Assembly: GCA_050331475.1 (NCBI GenBank)
Contig: JBHJGU010000049.1
Coordinates: 1 to 64,000 of the forward strand
Source: JBHJGU01 sp050331475
Lineage (GTDB): Bacteria > Pseudomonadota > Alphaproteobacteria > Caulobacterales > Maricaulaceae
Direction of reading: 5' to 3'
Length of the DNA: 64,000 nucleotides
Below, in pieces: positions 25,566 to 33,813 of this stretch. The notes beneath the pieces are model-generated. The model was given only the letters and a program-made list of their open reading frames with translations. It made no database searches and was not told the origin of the DNA. A program made the position numbers and the translations under genes. Within the stretch, counting starts at the first letter, position 1. The number at the start of each line of letters is the position of its first letter.

Positions 25566-26024
25566 CTATTGTTGGCCTTGGCCCTGTTCACCGCCACGTC
25601 CTAGTTCAATCAGGGCATTCTTCTGAGCTGTAACCGCGTCGAAGAATAAGACTTCATCCCCGACCGCGGGGGTAGCGTCGCAGTCTGGATTGCACAAAAA
25701 GCTGCGCCGGTCTGGACCGCGGCTGAGCGTCACTAAACTTGTGTCCGCGTAGGTGACCGTGATCGGCTTACTCAACATGACAGCGCCGGAGTCGTTCAAC
25801 ACCAACAAATTGGTTTGACCCGGGCTCCGGCCCGTCACCACCAAAGTTTTCGAATCTTGAACCGATACGCCAGCAATTGATGGGTTGCCTAACACCACGC
25901 CCGTCGCAGGTTGGGCCAGCCGAACGACGCTGGCGTGATCGACATGGATCGAGACCGGATCAGCCCAGCCCACAGACGCAAGGCTGAAAAGCGCGATCGT
26001 CGGAATGAGTTTAAATAGTGACAT
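25566..26024 (-). CDS. Stand-alone pilus assembly N-domain protein (CpaC N-terminal type)
   Basis: A periplasmic protein that resembles only the first domain of the secretin CpaC. Signal peptide to SVGWA, then VSIHVDHASVVRLAQPATGVVLGNPSIAGVSV and LLVLNDSG, the pattern that also opens CpaC in this window (PVNVRDVIIPNPGIADAVI, then GVGETNAFFYD). A C-terminal part with a short CNPDC pair follows. 152 aa from ATG 26022-26024 with GAGGAG upstream; the reading beginning six codons earlier is rejected. It leads the minus-strand pseudopilin genes. Possible roles are secretin binding or competition at the outer membrane; unproven. Confidence 0.75.
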   Translation of the reverse strand: MSLFKLIPTIALFSLASVGWADPVSIHVDHASVVRLAQPATGVVLGNPSIAGVSVQDSKTLVVTGRSPGQTNLLVLNDSGAVMLSKPITVTYADTSLVTLSRGPDRRSFLCNPDCDATPAVGDEVLFFDAVTAQKNALIELGRGGEQGQGQQ

Positions 26025-26437
26025 AGGTTTTCTCCTCGACACTATAATGACTCGAAAATCCCACTGAACCGTTAATTGGCGGTGCGGCGGCGCTTGATAA
26101 AATGTGAACGAAGCTCCTTCCGATAGAAACTATTAACCTTATGTTGCGGTAGAATTTAATAAATTGCCTCGAAAGCGATGCGATTACATAGATCGCCAAT
26201 GCCGGCGCTGCTAATTGATACGGAAAAAATATCAGCCGATAGATCTGGTTTGACCGTCGTTTGAGATAGGTAATTGGATTATAATGAGAAATAGATTTAG
26301 CGTTTTATTCTAAAAACAGAAAATTAACTGTGCCAATTTACGGGTCTTTAGGAAGGTCACGGTAATCTCCGGTTTATCGAACGGCGCATTGGAACGATGC
26401 CGTGAATTGTGTTGCTAGCTGCACTATGGAGAGACTG
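26025..26437. other. AT-rich divergent regulatory region before the pilin genes (413 nt)
   Basis: No coding sequence is supported. The stretch is markedly richer in A and T than its surroundings, especially 26080-26350. It separates the minus-strand pilus genes from flp1 and must hold promoters for both. A TATAAT occurs at 26280-26285, but no -35 element lies at 16-18 nt. TTAA-containing words occur several times without proper CtrA spacing. I name no regulator. Confidence 0.6.
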
Positions 26438-26620
26438 ATGAAAACCTTGTTCGCTCGCTTCTTGAATGACGAATCCGGCGCCACCGCGATCGAATACGCG
26501 CTCGTCGCTGGCCTGATCGCTCTGGGTATTGTTGCCGGCGCCGGCGCGCTTGGCGACGGTATCAGCAATAGCCTTAACGACGTCAACACCGCGTTGGGCA
26601 ACAACATCCCGACCGGCTAA
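26438..26620 (+). CDS. Flp-type pilin, first copy
   Basis: Major subunit of the tad pilus. A short leader ends at Gly before ATAIEYALVAGLIALGIVAG: cleavage after Gly, Glu-Tyr at mature positions 5-6, then the hydrophobic Flp helix. The mature C terminus is short and polar. 60 aa from ATG 26438, with GGAGAG 4 nt upstream; the reading from 26402 is rejected. A strong terminator follows at 26667-26706, which should give much more pilin mRNA than mRNA for the downstream machinery. Confidence 0.93.
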   Translation: MKTLFARFLNDESGATAIEYALVAGLIALGIVAGAGALGDGISNSLNDVNTALGNNIPTG

Positions 26621-26666
26621 ATCTGCCGGACTATAGTTCGCGGCGCATCGCCCGCGGCTTTAATTT

Positions 26667-26706
26667 AAGCGCCGTCGCTCGTGTAAAGCGGCGGCGCTTT
26701 ATTTTT
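26667..26706 (+). terminator. Intrinsic terminator after the first Flp pilin
   Basis: A 13-bp stem (AAGCGCCGTCGCT with AGCGGCGGCGCTT, one G-T pair) around a 7-nt loop, followed by TATTTTT. It is the best intrinsic terminator in the window and lies 47 nt past the pilin stop. Confidence 0.88.
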
Positions 26707-26884
26707 GGCGAAGCAGCCCTTCAATCTTTTACTTGTGGTAGGATCGAGGTCTAAAAATTTCCTGTTCTCATCAATCATATATTTACGTGCTGATTTCAAC
26801 ATGCCTTGAAAAATGGTGGTGGTCTAACACCGGCCTCCGGCATTAGACTTTCGACGTTTACGCGTCGATGACGAGGAGACAGCG

Positions 26885-27061
26885 ATGAAATCGCGCATCA
26901 TCGACTTTTGGGCTGACGAACACGGCGCCACCGCGATGGAATACGCGTTGGTCGCCGCCCTCATCGCTTTGGCGATCGTCGCCGGCGCTCTGGCGCTGGG
27001 CGAAGGGATCGACAACGCGCTCAACCAAGTCGCGACTGATTTTGGGAATGCGGCGCTCTAG
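26885..27061 (+). CDS. Flp-type pilin, second copy
   Basis: A second Flp pilin, 58 aa. The leader MKSRIIDFWADEHG ends in the Gly cleavage site, followed by ATAMEYALVAALIALAIVAGAL: the same Glu-Tyr and hydrophobic helix as the first copy. The C terminus (LNQVATDFGNAAL) differs. ATG 26885 has GAGGAG 9 nt upstream. It lies after the flp1 terminator and 104 nt before cpaA, so it needs its own promoter or read-through. The two pilins agree in helix but diverge at both ends, as expected of old tandem duplicates. Confidence 0.9.
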   Translation: MKSRIIDFWADEHGATAMEYALVAALIALAIVAGALALGEGIDNALNQVATDFGNAAL

Positions 27062-27165
27062 AAGTGCTCGCCGGATGATTTTCGTTCGACTTTGAAGCGC
27101 CTGCGAACTCAGCGTTAACGCGCGTCTGCTACCTCAATCGGAGGATTGGTGAATGGGGAGCGGCT

Positions 27166-27675
27166 ATGTCGACGGCGCTGGCGTTAAGTCTACCGGGATT
27201 AATGGCGTGGGCGGCATGGCGCGACCTGGTCGCTATGACCATCCCAAACTGGATTTCCGTGGCGATTTTCGCCGCCTTCTTCCCGACGGCGCTGTGGTTT
27301 GGTTTGCCGCCCGCCGACATTGGCGGCCACGCGCTCGCCGCGGTCTGCGTCTTGATTTTGGGCTTTGGGTTATTCGCTGCGGGCTGGACTGGCGGCGGTG
27401 ACGCGAAGATTTTGGCCTCAAGCGCGGTTTGGTTTGGCTTCCCCCATCTGATGGCGTTTCTGAGTTACGTTGCGCTCTGCGGCGTGGTGTTGGCCTTAGC
27501 CGTTTTGGCGGCCCGTCGGTTGGCGATCTGGTGGCCAGGCTTTAACGCCGCCGACGCTCCGGGCTGGATGCGACCGAAGGGGCGCACGCCTTATGTGGTG
27601 GCGATCGTCGCCGCCGCGTTCATCGTCTTTCCTGAGGTCCAGGCGAGCTGGCTGTCCGCAGCGGAAGGCCATTAA
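27166..27675 (+). CDS. cpaA: Prepilin peptidase CpaA/TadV
   Basis: Membrane aspartyl protease that removes the leaders of the Flp pilins and TadE/F pseudopilins. Family A24 residues are present: the first Asp in RDLVAMTIPNW near residue 20 and the second in TGGGDAK near 77. About four to five transmembrane segments fill 169 aa, and there is no methyltransferase domain, as usual for TadV. ATG 27166 follows GGGGAG; another ATG at 27153 is in a different frame. It heads the cpaA-to-tadC series on the plus strand. Confidence 0.92.
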   Translation: MSTALALSLPGLMAWAAWRDLVAMTIPNWISVAIFAAFFPTALWFGLPPADIGGHALAAVCVLILGFGLFAAGWTGGGDAKILASSAVWFGFPHLMAFLSYVALCGVVLALAVLAARRLAIWWPGFNAADAPGWMRPKGRTPYVVAIVAAAFIVFPEVQASWLSAAEGH

Positions 27676-27742
27676 CCATGCGTTCAATGCTCTGGGTCAT
27701 GGTGCGGATGTCGGTGGAAACCCCTGAATTTGGAGCCTGGTC

Positions 27743-28624
27743 ATGAGCCCTATGCGTCTGATCGTCCTGGGCGCTGCGTTATTGGCGGCGGTGTTCGCCT
27801 TTATCGGCTTGCGCGGGCTGACGCCGTCGACGCCGACGACCACGCCCGTCGTGGTGCAAGCCCCCGCGCCTGAGGCAATTCCGACTGTGGGGGTTTTAAC
27901 GGTCGCGCGCGATCTCGCCATGGGCGACCGCCTGACCGAAGAAGACTTGGTTTGGTCCGATTGGCCGGAGGTCGCTTTGGCTGAGCGCTATATCACTGAA
28001 CCGGATCCGTCTGCGGACGCCGAAACCGATGAGCTCGGCGAAGATGCAATCGACCCCAAAACGTCCCTAATCGGCGCTGTCGTACGATCTGAGTTTACGG
28101 CGGGCGAACCTGTGCTGCGCCATAAACTGGTTCTGGCGACCGACGGTGGGTTCATGGCCGCACTAGTCGGCGAAGGGCTGCGCGCCGTCGCCACGCCAGT
28201 GAGCGTTGAAACCGCCGCGGGCGGCTTCATCGTGCCGAATGATCGGGTTGACGTCATCCTAACGCAGACAGTCGTGACCTTAAACGAACAAGGCGAGGTG
28301 ACGAGCGAACGCACCGAGACGAATACGCTACTCCGAAATGTGCGGGTTCTCGCCATGGACCAGATATTTCGCGAGACCGAAGACGGCGAGACCACCGATG
28401 TCGTCCTGGCGTCGACGGCAACTCTCGAACTTACTCCGGCTCAAGCCGAGAGCATTAGCCAAGCCAATAATGTCGGCGAGTTAGCGCTGGCCTTACGCGG
28501 CATTCGAGATGTTGGCGGCGCGCCGGCGCTCAACGGAGCCGAAGACACCGGGCAAGTGCTTGCGGGCTTGGGTGTCATCGCGATCCATAGCTTTGGCCAA
28601 TCCCGCGAGGTGCAGACGCGATGA
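27743..28624 (+). CDS. cpaB: Flp pilus assembly protein CpaB/RcpC
   Basis: Periplasmic protein with one N-terminal membrane helix (residues about 5-22), a Pro/Thr spacer, and a SAF domain (TVGVLTVARDLAMGDRLTEEDLVW) followed by the RcpC region, seen in LRAVATPVSVETAAGGFIVPNDRVDVILT. It is thought to link secretin and inner-membrane parts, possibly binding peptidoglycan. 293 aa. Its stop overlaps the cpaC start by 4 nt (ATGA), so the two are translationally coupled. Confidence 0.92.
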   Translation: MSPMRLIVLGAALLAAVFAFIGLRGLTPSTPTTTPVVVQAPAPEAIPTVGVLTVARDLAMGDRLTEEDLVWSDWPEVALAERYITEPDPSADAETDELGEDAIDPKTSLIGAVVRSEFTAGEPVLRHKLVLATDGGFMAALVGEGLRAVATPVSVETAAGGFIVPNDRVDVILTQTVVTLNEQGEVTSERTETNTLLRNVRVLAMDQIFRETEDGETTDVVLASTATLELTPAQAESISQANNVGELALALRGIRDVGGAPALNGAEDTGQVLAGLGVIAIHSFGQSREVQTR

Positions 28625-30111
28625 TGATCCGGAAAGCCACCCTCCGCGCGGTCTTCGCGCTTTTGGCGAGCCTCACCGCAACGATCATCGCGGCAAGTGC
28701 GCAAGCCCAGCCCATCCCCCAAAATTACGCGCATGGCAATTTGATCAAGGTGCGGATTGACGAAGGCGGTCAGGGTCCTGTGTCGCGGGATCTATTGGTG
28801 GCTTTGAATAAAGCTGCTGTTATCGATTTGCCGGTCAATGTTCGGGACGTGATTATTCCGAATCCCGGGATCGCGGACGCGGTGATCCGGACGCCACGGC
28901 GGGTGCAGTTGCTCGGCGTTGGCGTCGGCGAAACCAATGCGTTCTTTTACGACGCCGCGGGCAAGCTGATCTTAAACTTAGAGATCACCGTCGGCCGTGA
29001 TTTGGACGCGCTCAACGGCTTGATTGCGCGTCTTGTGCCTGAAGCACGGATCAAGGCCGAACCGTTGAATGCGGGCATCGTTCTGTCGGGCGTTGCGCCC
29101 AACCTCGCCGCAGCAGATCGTGCGCGGCAGTTGGCGCTGCAATTTGTCGAAGAAGATGACGAGTTGCTTAATTTGGTAATCATTGAAGGCAAAGACCAAG
29201 TTCTGCTGAAGGTTCGTGTCATTGAAATGAACCGCTCGGTGATCAAACGACTCGGCGTTGATTTGGGGTTGGTCTTGCAATCGGGCGAGGTCGGGGTCGG
29301 GCTGGTGAGTAACCCGGCGTTCTTACTTGGCACGCCGCCGGGCTCTGGGCTCCTCGGTTCGGCCACCTTCGCAAACACCGGTGACACGGGTTTGTTCCAA
29401 AGCATATCAGCGGCCTTGACGGCGCTTGAATCCGTCAGCCTGGTGCGCACGCTCGCTGAACCCAATTTAACTGCGATTTCCGGGGAAACGGCGAATTTCC
29501 TCTCGGGCGGGGAGTTCCCCATCCCGGTGGCGCAGGGCGATGACGGGCAAATCACCGTTGAATTTCGCCCCTTTGGCGTGGGTTTAAATTTCACGCCGGT
29601 GGTGCTCTCCGAAGGCCGCATTTCGCTACGGATCGCCACCGAGGTGTCGGACATCACGCCAATCGGCGGGATCCCGTTGGCGGGCGTGCCCCCGCCGGAT
29701 GGCGCTGGGCCCGGGCTCTTGGGCATTGCTGTGCCTGGGCTGACGGTTCGGCGCACGGAGACCACGGTTGAGGTGCCGTCCGGCGGCAGCCTGGTGATTT
29801 CGGGGCTGATCAGCGAAACCACGCGGCAAGCGCTCGAAGGCGTGCCCGGCGCGAAAGACATTCCGATTTTCGGCCAATTGTTCCGCACGACCGACACCGA
29901 ACGCGAGGAAGCGGAGCTGCTGGTGATTGTGTCGCCTTATTTGGTCGACCCGACCTCGCCGAACGTTCTGCAAACGCCTGCGGACGGGGTTCGCACCCCG
30001 CGGGACGCGAAAGTGTTCTTCTTACAACAAATCAACGAAGTCTACGGCGTCGCCTCGTCTTCTGACACAAGCGTCGCCTGGTCGGGCCCTGTCGGCCCGG
30101 TGCTGGAATAG
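28621..30111 (+). CDS. cpaC: Tad pilus secretin CpaC/RcpA
   Basis: Outer-membrane channel through which the pilus leaves. Signal peptide to ASAQA, an N-terminal pilus domain (residues about 40-125), a BON-like segment, then the type II/III secretin core from about 190 with VRTLAEPNLTAISGETANFLSGGEFPIPV and VEVPSGGSLVISGLI, and EAELLVIVSPYLVDP at the end, all classic. 496 aa. It is followed 11 nt later by cpaD, whose lipoprotein normally helps place the secretin; that gene carries a stop codon here. Confidence 0.95.
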   Translation: MMIRKATLRAVFALLASLTATIIAASAQAQPIPQNYAHGNLIKVRIDEGGQGPVSRDLLVALNKAAVIDLPVNVRDVIIPNPGIADAVIRTPRRVQLLGVGVGETNAFFYDAAGKLILNLEITVGRDLDALNGLIARLVPEARIKAEPLNAGIVLSGVAPNLAAADRARQLALQFVEEDDELLNLVIIEGKDQVLLKVRVIEMNRSVIKRLGVDLGLVLQSGEVGVGLVSNPAFLLGTPPGSGLLGSATFANTGDTGLFQSISAALTALESVSLVRTLAEPNLTAISGETANFLSGGEFPIPVAQGDDGQITVEFRPFGVGLNFTPVVLSEGRISLRIATEVSDITPIGGIPLAGVPPPDGAGPGLLGIAVPGLTVRRTETTVEVPSGGSLVISGLISETTRQALEGVPGAKDIPIFGQLFRTTDTEREEAELLVIVSPYLVDPTSPNVLQTPADGVRTPRDAKVFFLQQINEVYGVASSSDTSVAWSGPVGPVLE

Positions 30112-30122
30112 CGGAGACGGTC

Positions 30123-30803
30123 ATGGGTTTAGACCAAAAAGCTCTGGTGTCGCTGGTCGCCCTGGTCGTTGGGCTCTCCGGCTGCGTTAGCCAAGGACCT
30201 GCGCCGAGCGGAACAGTGCTTGACCGCTACGCGCCCCAGGCTGTGGCGACGGTTGCGCGCTAGGAAATTCCCCTCACGGCTGAGGATTTTGAGTTAAGCG
30301 CGCAAGACCGCGCCAATATGTCGGCTTTCGCCGCCCAGTATCGCGGGCTCGGACGCGGTCCGCTGGTCGTCTCGATGCCGACGGGCGGCTCAAATAGCCA
30401 GTCCGCGGTGACCTTGGCCGCCCAGGCGCGCACCCAAATGCACGCCGAGGGTGTACCGTTCGAGGCGATCACCGGGGGCGCCTATGACGCCTCGGGACGC
30501 GCGGCCGCGCCGATCATTGTGTCGTTTCGGCGGTTCCAAGCGGTGGTGCCCGACTGCGGTCCGCCCACGGAGAACCTGGCGCGAAATCCCACCAATCAAC
30601 CGCCGGCGAACTTCGGTTGCGCGTTGAACGCGTCGATCGCCGCGCAGATCGCGGATCCCGGCGATATCGCGGCGCCGCACCCCACAGACCCCGCCGATAC
30701 GCTCCGGCGTCAAGCGGTTTTAGACAATTACCGAGGCGGCGCGCGCACGTCGGCGGCGGAGGGCGCAAACGCGACCCTCTCCACGACGAACGCCGGCCAG
30801 TAA
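30123..30803 (+). pseudogene. cpaD: CpaD pilus lipoprotein gene interrupted by an in-frame TAG
   Basis: Secretin-associated lipoprotein of the tad pilus. One frame runs from ATG 30123 (GGAG upstream, lipobox LSGC with Cys21) to TAA 30801-30803, broken only by TAG at 30261-30263, codon 47. Both sides match CpaD: LDRYAPQAVATVAR before it, EIPLTAEDFELSAQDR and YRGLGRGPLVVSMPTGG after it, with two Cys (PDCGPP, NFGCAL) near the C terminus. No frameshift and no other lesion. A restart at ATG 30318 would make 161 aa without signal peptide. A recent nonsense mutation, an assembly error or read-through are the options. Confidence 0.85.
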
Positions 30804-30825
30804 ACAGCGTGACGAGGTCAGACCG

Positions 30826-32340
30826 ATGAGCGAAGCTTACGCATTCGACGACGAAGACGACTTCGAACTCGATGACGATTTGGCCGCGCCTCCGGACGCG
30901 GTTGAGGCGGCGGACGTTGAGCCCGACGAGTCGTGGGAAGACGATAGCTTCGAGCTCGCAACCGACTTACCGGAGCCTGCGCCCGCGCTGGACGATGATT
31001 TCGTTGACGAGATCGATGCGGAAATCACCCGCGCCGCCGAACTCGCTAGCGCGCCGCCGCCGCCCGCCCACAGCGACGCCTTGGCGGGGTCCGGGCTCGA
31101 TCTGGCCAATTTCATGGAAATGCTGGAGGAAGATCCCGGCGAGGTCATTCCGCCCGTGCCGCGAATTACGGTAGAGGCATTTTGCGAACGCGCGGAAACC
31201 GCGGCCCTGATGCACCATTGCGCCGCCGACCGTCGCCTTTCGCGCGCGCATATCGGCGTGCAGTCGGGCGGACTGTCCGCCGCAATCGAGCGGTTTCACG
31301 ACGAGTCGACGCCAAACCTGGTATTGGTTGAATCCGGAATGCGTGGGCGAGGCCTATTCGATCAACTCGACGAGTTGGCCAATGTGTGTGAGCCGGACAC
31401 CAAGGTAATCGTGATCGGCGCGGCTAACGACATTTCGCTCTATCGCGAATTGATGCGGCGCGGGGTTAGCGAATACTTGGTGCCACCCATGGCGCCGGTG
31501 CATGTGATCCGGGCGATTTCCACCCTTTACGCCGATCCGGAGACGCCGTTCGCGGGCAAGCTGATCGCGTTTGTCGGCGCCCGCGGTGGTTCGGGGTCCT
31601 CAACGGTCGCCCATAACACCGCGTGGTGCATCGCTGAGGCCACCCGGTCGGACGCGACCATTATCGACTTCGATCTGCCGTTCGGCACCGCGGGCTTGGA
31701 CTTCAACCAGGACGTCGCCCAAGGCGTGGCTGACGCGCTCGATCAACCTGACCGGATCGACGACGTGCTGCTGGAGCGCTTGCTCGTGCGGTGCACCGAC
31801 CGGCTGACCCTGTTGGCCGCCCCCGCCACCCTGGACAAGGATTGGGAGGTCGATGCCGAGGCGTTTGAGCAAGTTGTGGAGACGGTGCGCGCGACCTCGC
31901 CATTCGTCGTGCTCGATATGCCCCATACGTGGAGCCGGGCGATGCGGGCGATGATCTTGGCCAGCGACGAGGTGGTGCTGACCGCCACCCCTGAACTCGC
32001 CAGCTTACGTAATGCAAAGAATTTGTTCGACCTTTTAAAGGCCGCGCGCCCCAATGACGCGCCGCCGAAACTGGTGCTCAACCAAGTCGGCATGCCCAAA
32101 CGCCCCGAGATCCCTGTGAAGGATTTCGCCGAAGCGTTGGGCGTTGAGCCCGCTTTGGTTTTGCCGTTCGACCCGCAATTGTTCGGCGCCGCGGCCAACA
32201 ACGGACAGATGATCGCCGAGCTTAAGCCGGACGCGAAAGCTGCCGAAGGCTTCACCCATCTGGCCGCCGTCGCCACCGGACGCACCGCCGTGTCACGGCC
32301 GAAATCCATGTTTGAGTGGTTCACCAAGCGGAGGTCGTAG
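30826..32340 (+). CDS. cpaE: Tad pilus localisation ATPase CpaE/TadZ
   Basis: ParA/MinD-like ATPase that places the pilus machine at the pole. Residues 1-105 are extraordinarily acidic (long Asp/Glu runs with Ala and Pro). A receiver-like domain without phosphorylation chemistry follows (ETAALMHHCAADRRLSRAHIG ... LVPPMAPVHV), then the ATPase from about 250 with the deviant P loop GARGGSGSSTVAHN and IDFDLPFGTAGLDFNQD. 504 aa; the acidic tail makes it longer than Caulobacter-type CpaE as I know it. It comes 22 nt after cpaD and 3 nt before cpaF. Confidence 0.92.
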   Translation: MSEAYAFDDEDDFELDDDLAAPPDAVEAADVEPDESWEDDSFELATDLPEPAPALDDDFVDEIDAEITRAAELASAPPPPAHSDALAGSGLDLANFMEMLEEDPGEVIPPVPRITVEAFCERAETAALMHHCAADRRLSRAHIGVQSGGLSAAIERFHDESTPNLVLVESGMRGRGLFDQLDELANVCEPDTKVIVIGAANDISLYRELMRRGVSEYLVPPMAPVHVIRAISTLYADPETPFAGKLIAFVGARGGSGSSTVAHNTAWCIAEATRSDATIIDFDLPFGTAGLDFNQDVAQGVADALDQPDRIDDVLLERLLVRCTDRLTLLAAPATLDKDWEVDAEAFEQVVETVRATSPFVVLDMPHTWSRAMRAMILASDEVVLTATPELASLRNAKNLFDLLKAARPNDAPPKLVLNQVGMPKRPEIPVKDFAEALGVEPALVLPFDPQLFGAAANNGQMIAELKPDAKAAEGFTHLAAVATGRTAVSRPKSMFEWFTKRRS

Positions 32341-32343
32341 ACC

Positions 32344-33810
32344 ATGTTCGGCAAACGCGCGGGAGGCGCGGCGGCGGCGCCCGCCCATTCGACCGCGGCG
32401 CCCCCGCCGCCGCAAAAGCCCGAACCGTCGCAGAAGACAATCCGTCCGGGCGCCACCCAACGCGGACAGAACCCGGTCAAAGCGGTGGTGAAATCGGCGA
32501 ACCGCAATAAGGCGCCGATCGAGATCGGGCCGCGGTCCGACGAATACTACGAGGTTAAGGGGCAGATTTTCTCCGCCCTGATCGACGCCATCGACTTGGC
32601 GCAGCTGACCCAGCTTGACCACGAGTCCGCGCGATCCGAGATCCGCGACATCGTCACAGAGATCATTTCGATCAAAGGCTTAGCCATGTCGGTGAACGAG
32701 CAGGAATCGCTCGTCAACGATATCTGCAACGACGTTTTGGGCCTGGGGCCGCTTGAGCCGTTGATCGAGCGCGACGACATCGCCGATATTATGGTCAATG
32801 GCGCGAACTCGGTCTTTATCGAAGTTGGCGGCAAGGTGCAGCGGACCAATGTCCGGTTCCGCGACAATCAGCAGCTGATGAATATCTGCCAGCGGATCGT
32901 CAGCCAGGTCGGCCGACGGGTCGACGAATCGAGCCCAATCTGTGATGCGCGCCTTTTAGACGGCAGCCGGGTCAACGTCATCGCGCCGCCTTTGTCCCTG
33001 GATGGGCCGGCGCTGACCATCCGGAAGTTCAAAAAAGACAAGCTGACCATGGAGAAGCTGGTCGACTTTAAGTCGATTTCTCCAGAGGGCGCGAGGGTCT
33101 TGGCGGTCATCGGCGCGTGCCGGTGTAACATTCTGATCTCTGGCGGCACCGGTTCGGGCAAAACAACGCTTCTGAACTGTTTAACCGGTTACATCGACCC
33201 GGGCGAACGGGTTATCACTTGCGAAGACGCTGCAGAGTTGCAGCTCCAACAGCCCCATGTGGTGCGTCTGGAAACCCGACCGCCGAACTTGGAAGGCCAA
33301 GGCCAGGTCACCATGCGCGACTTGGTCAAAAACTGTCTGCGGATGCGACCCGAACGCATCATCGTCGGCGAGGTGCGGGGGCCTGAGGCGTTCGACCTCC
33401 TCCAAGCGATGAACACGGGCCATGATGGCTCCATGGGGACGTTGCACGCCAACTCGCCGCGCGAGGGCCTCTCGCGGATGGAGTCGATGAGCACCATGGG
33501 CGGGTTCAGCCTGCCCGCAAAGACGATTCGGGAGATGATTGTTGGGTCTATCGACGTGGTCGTGCAGGCGGCGGGTCTGCGCGACGGTTCGCGGCGCATC
33601 ACCCATGTGACCGAGGTGCTGGGGTTGGAAGGTGACACCATCATCACCCAGGACCTGTTGACCTACGAAATCGACGGCGAGGACGAACAGGGCCGCATCA
33701 TCGGCAAACACCGCGCTACCGGCATTTCGCGGCCGCGGTTTTGGGACCGGGCGCGGTATTTCGGGCTTGAGCGCGAACTCGCCGAAGCGCTCGACGCGAT
33801 GGAAAGCTGA
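32344..33810 (+). CDS. cpaF: Tad pilus assembly and retraction ATPase CpaF/TadA
   Basis: Hexameric secretion ATPase that powers pilus extension. An Ala/Pro-rich N-terminal tail of about 60 residues is followed by the N-terminal domain (NDVLGLGPLEPLIERDDIADIMVNG) and the motor: Walker A GGTGSGKTTLLN, the Asp box CEDAAELQL, Walker B RIIVGEVRGPEA, and the His box GSMGTLHANSPRE. 488 aa. The preceding gene ends 3 nt before its start, and tadB begins 3 nt after its stop. Confidence 0.96.
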   Translation: MFGKRAGGAAAAPAHSTAAPPPPQKPEPSQKTIRPGATQRGQNPVKAVVKSANRNKAPIEIGPRSDEYYEVKGQIFSALIDAIDLAQLTQLDHESARSEIRDIVTEIISIKGLAMSVNEQESLVNDICNDVLGLGPLEPLIERDDIADIMVNGANSVFIEVGGKVQRTNVRFRDNQQLMNICQRIVSQVGRRVDESSPICDARLLDGSRVNVIAPPLSLDGPALTIRKFKKDKLTMEKLVDFKSISPEGARVLAVIGACRCNILISGGTGSGKTTLLNCLTGYIDPGERVITCEDAAELQLQQPHVVRLETRPPNLEGQGQVTMRDLVKNCLRMRPERIIVGEVRGPEAFDLLQAMNTGHDGSMGTLHANSPREGLSRMESMSTMGGFSLPAKTIREMIVGSIDVVVQAAGLRDGSRRITHVTEVLGLEGDTIITQDLLTYEIDGEDEQGRIIGKHRATGISRPRFWDRARYFGLERELAEALDAMES

Positions 33811-33813
33811 CCC

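Noticed and set aside
27678..27746. A 22-codon leader peptide before cpaB, overlapping its ATG.
   Set aside because: No ribosome binding site or regulatory codons, and nothing to distinguish it from chance.
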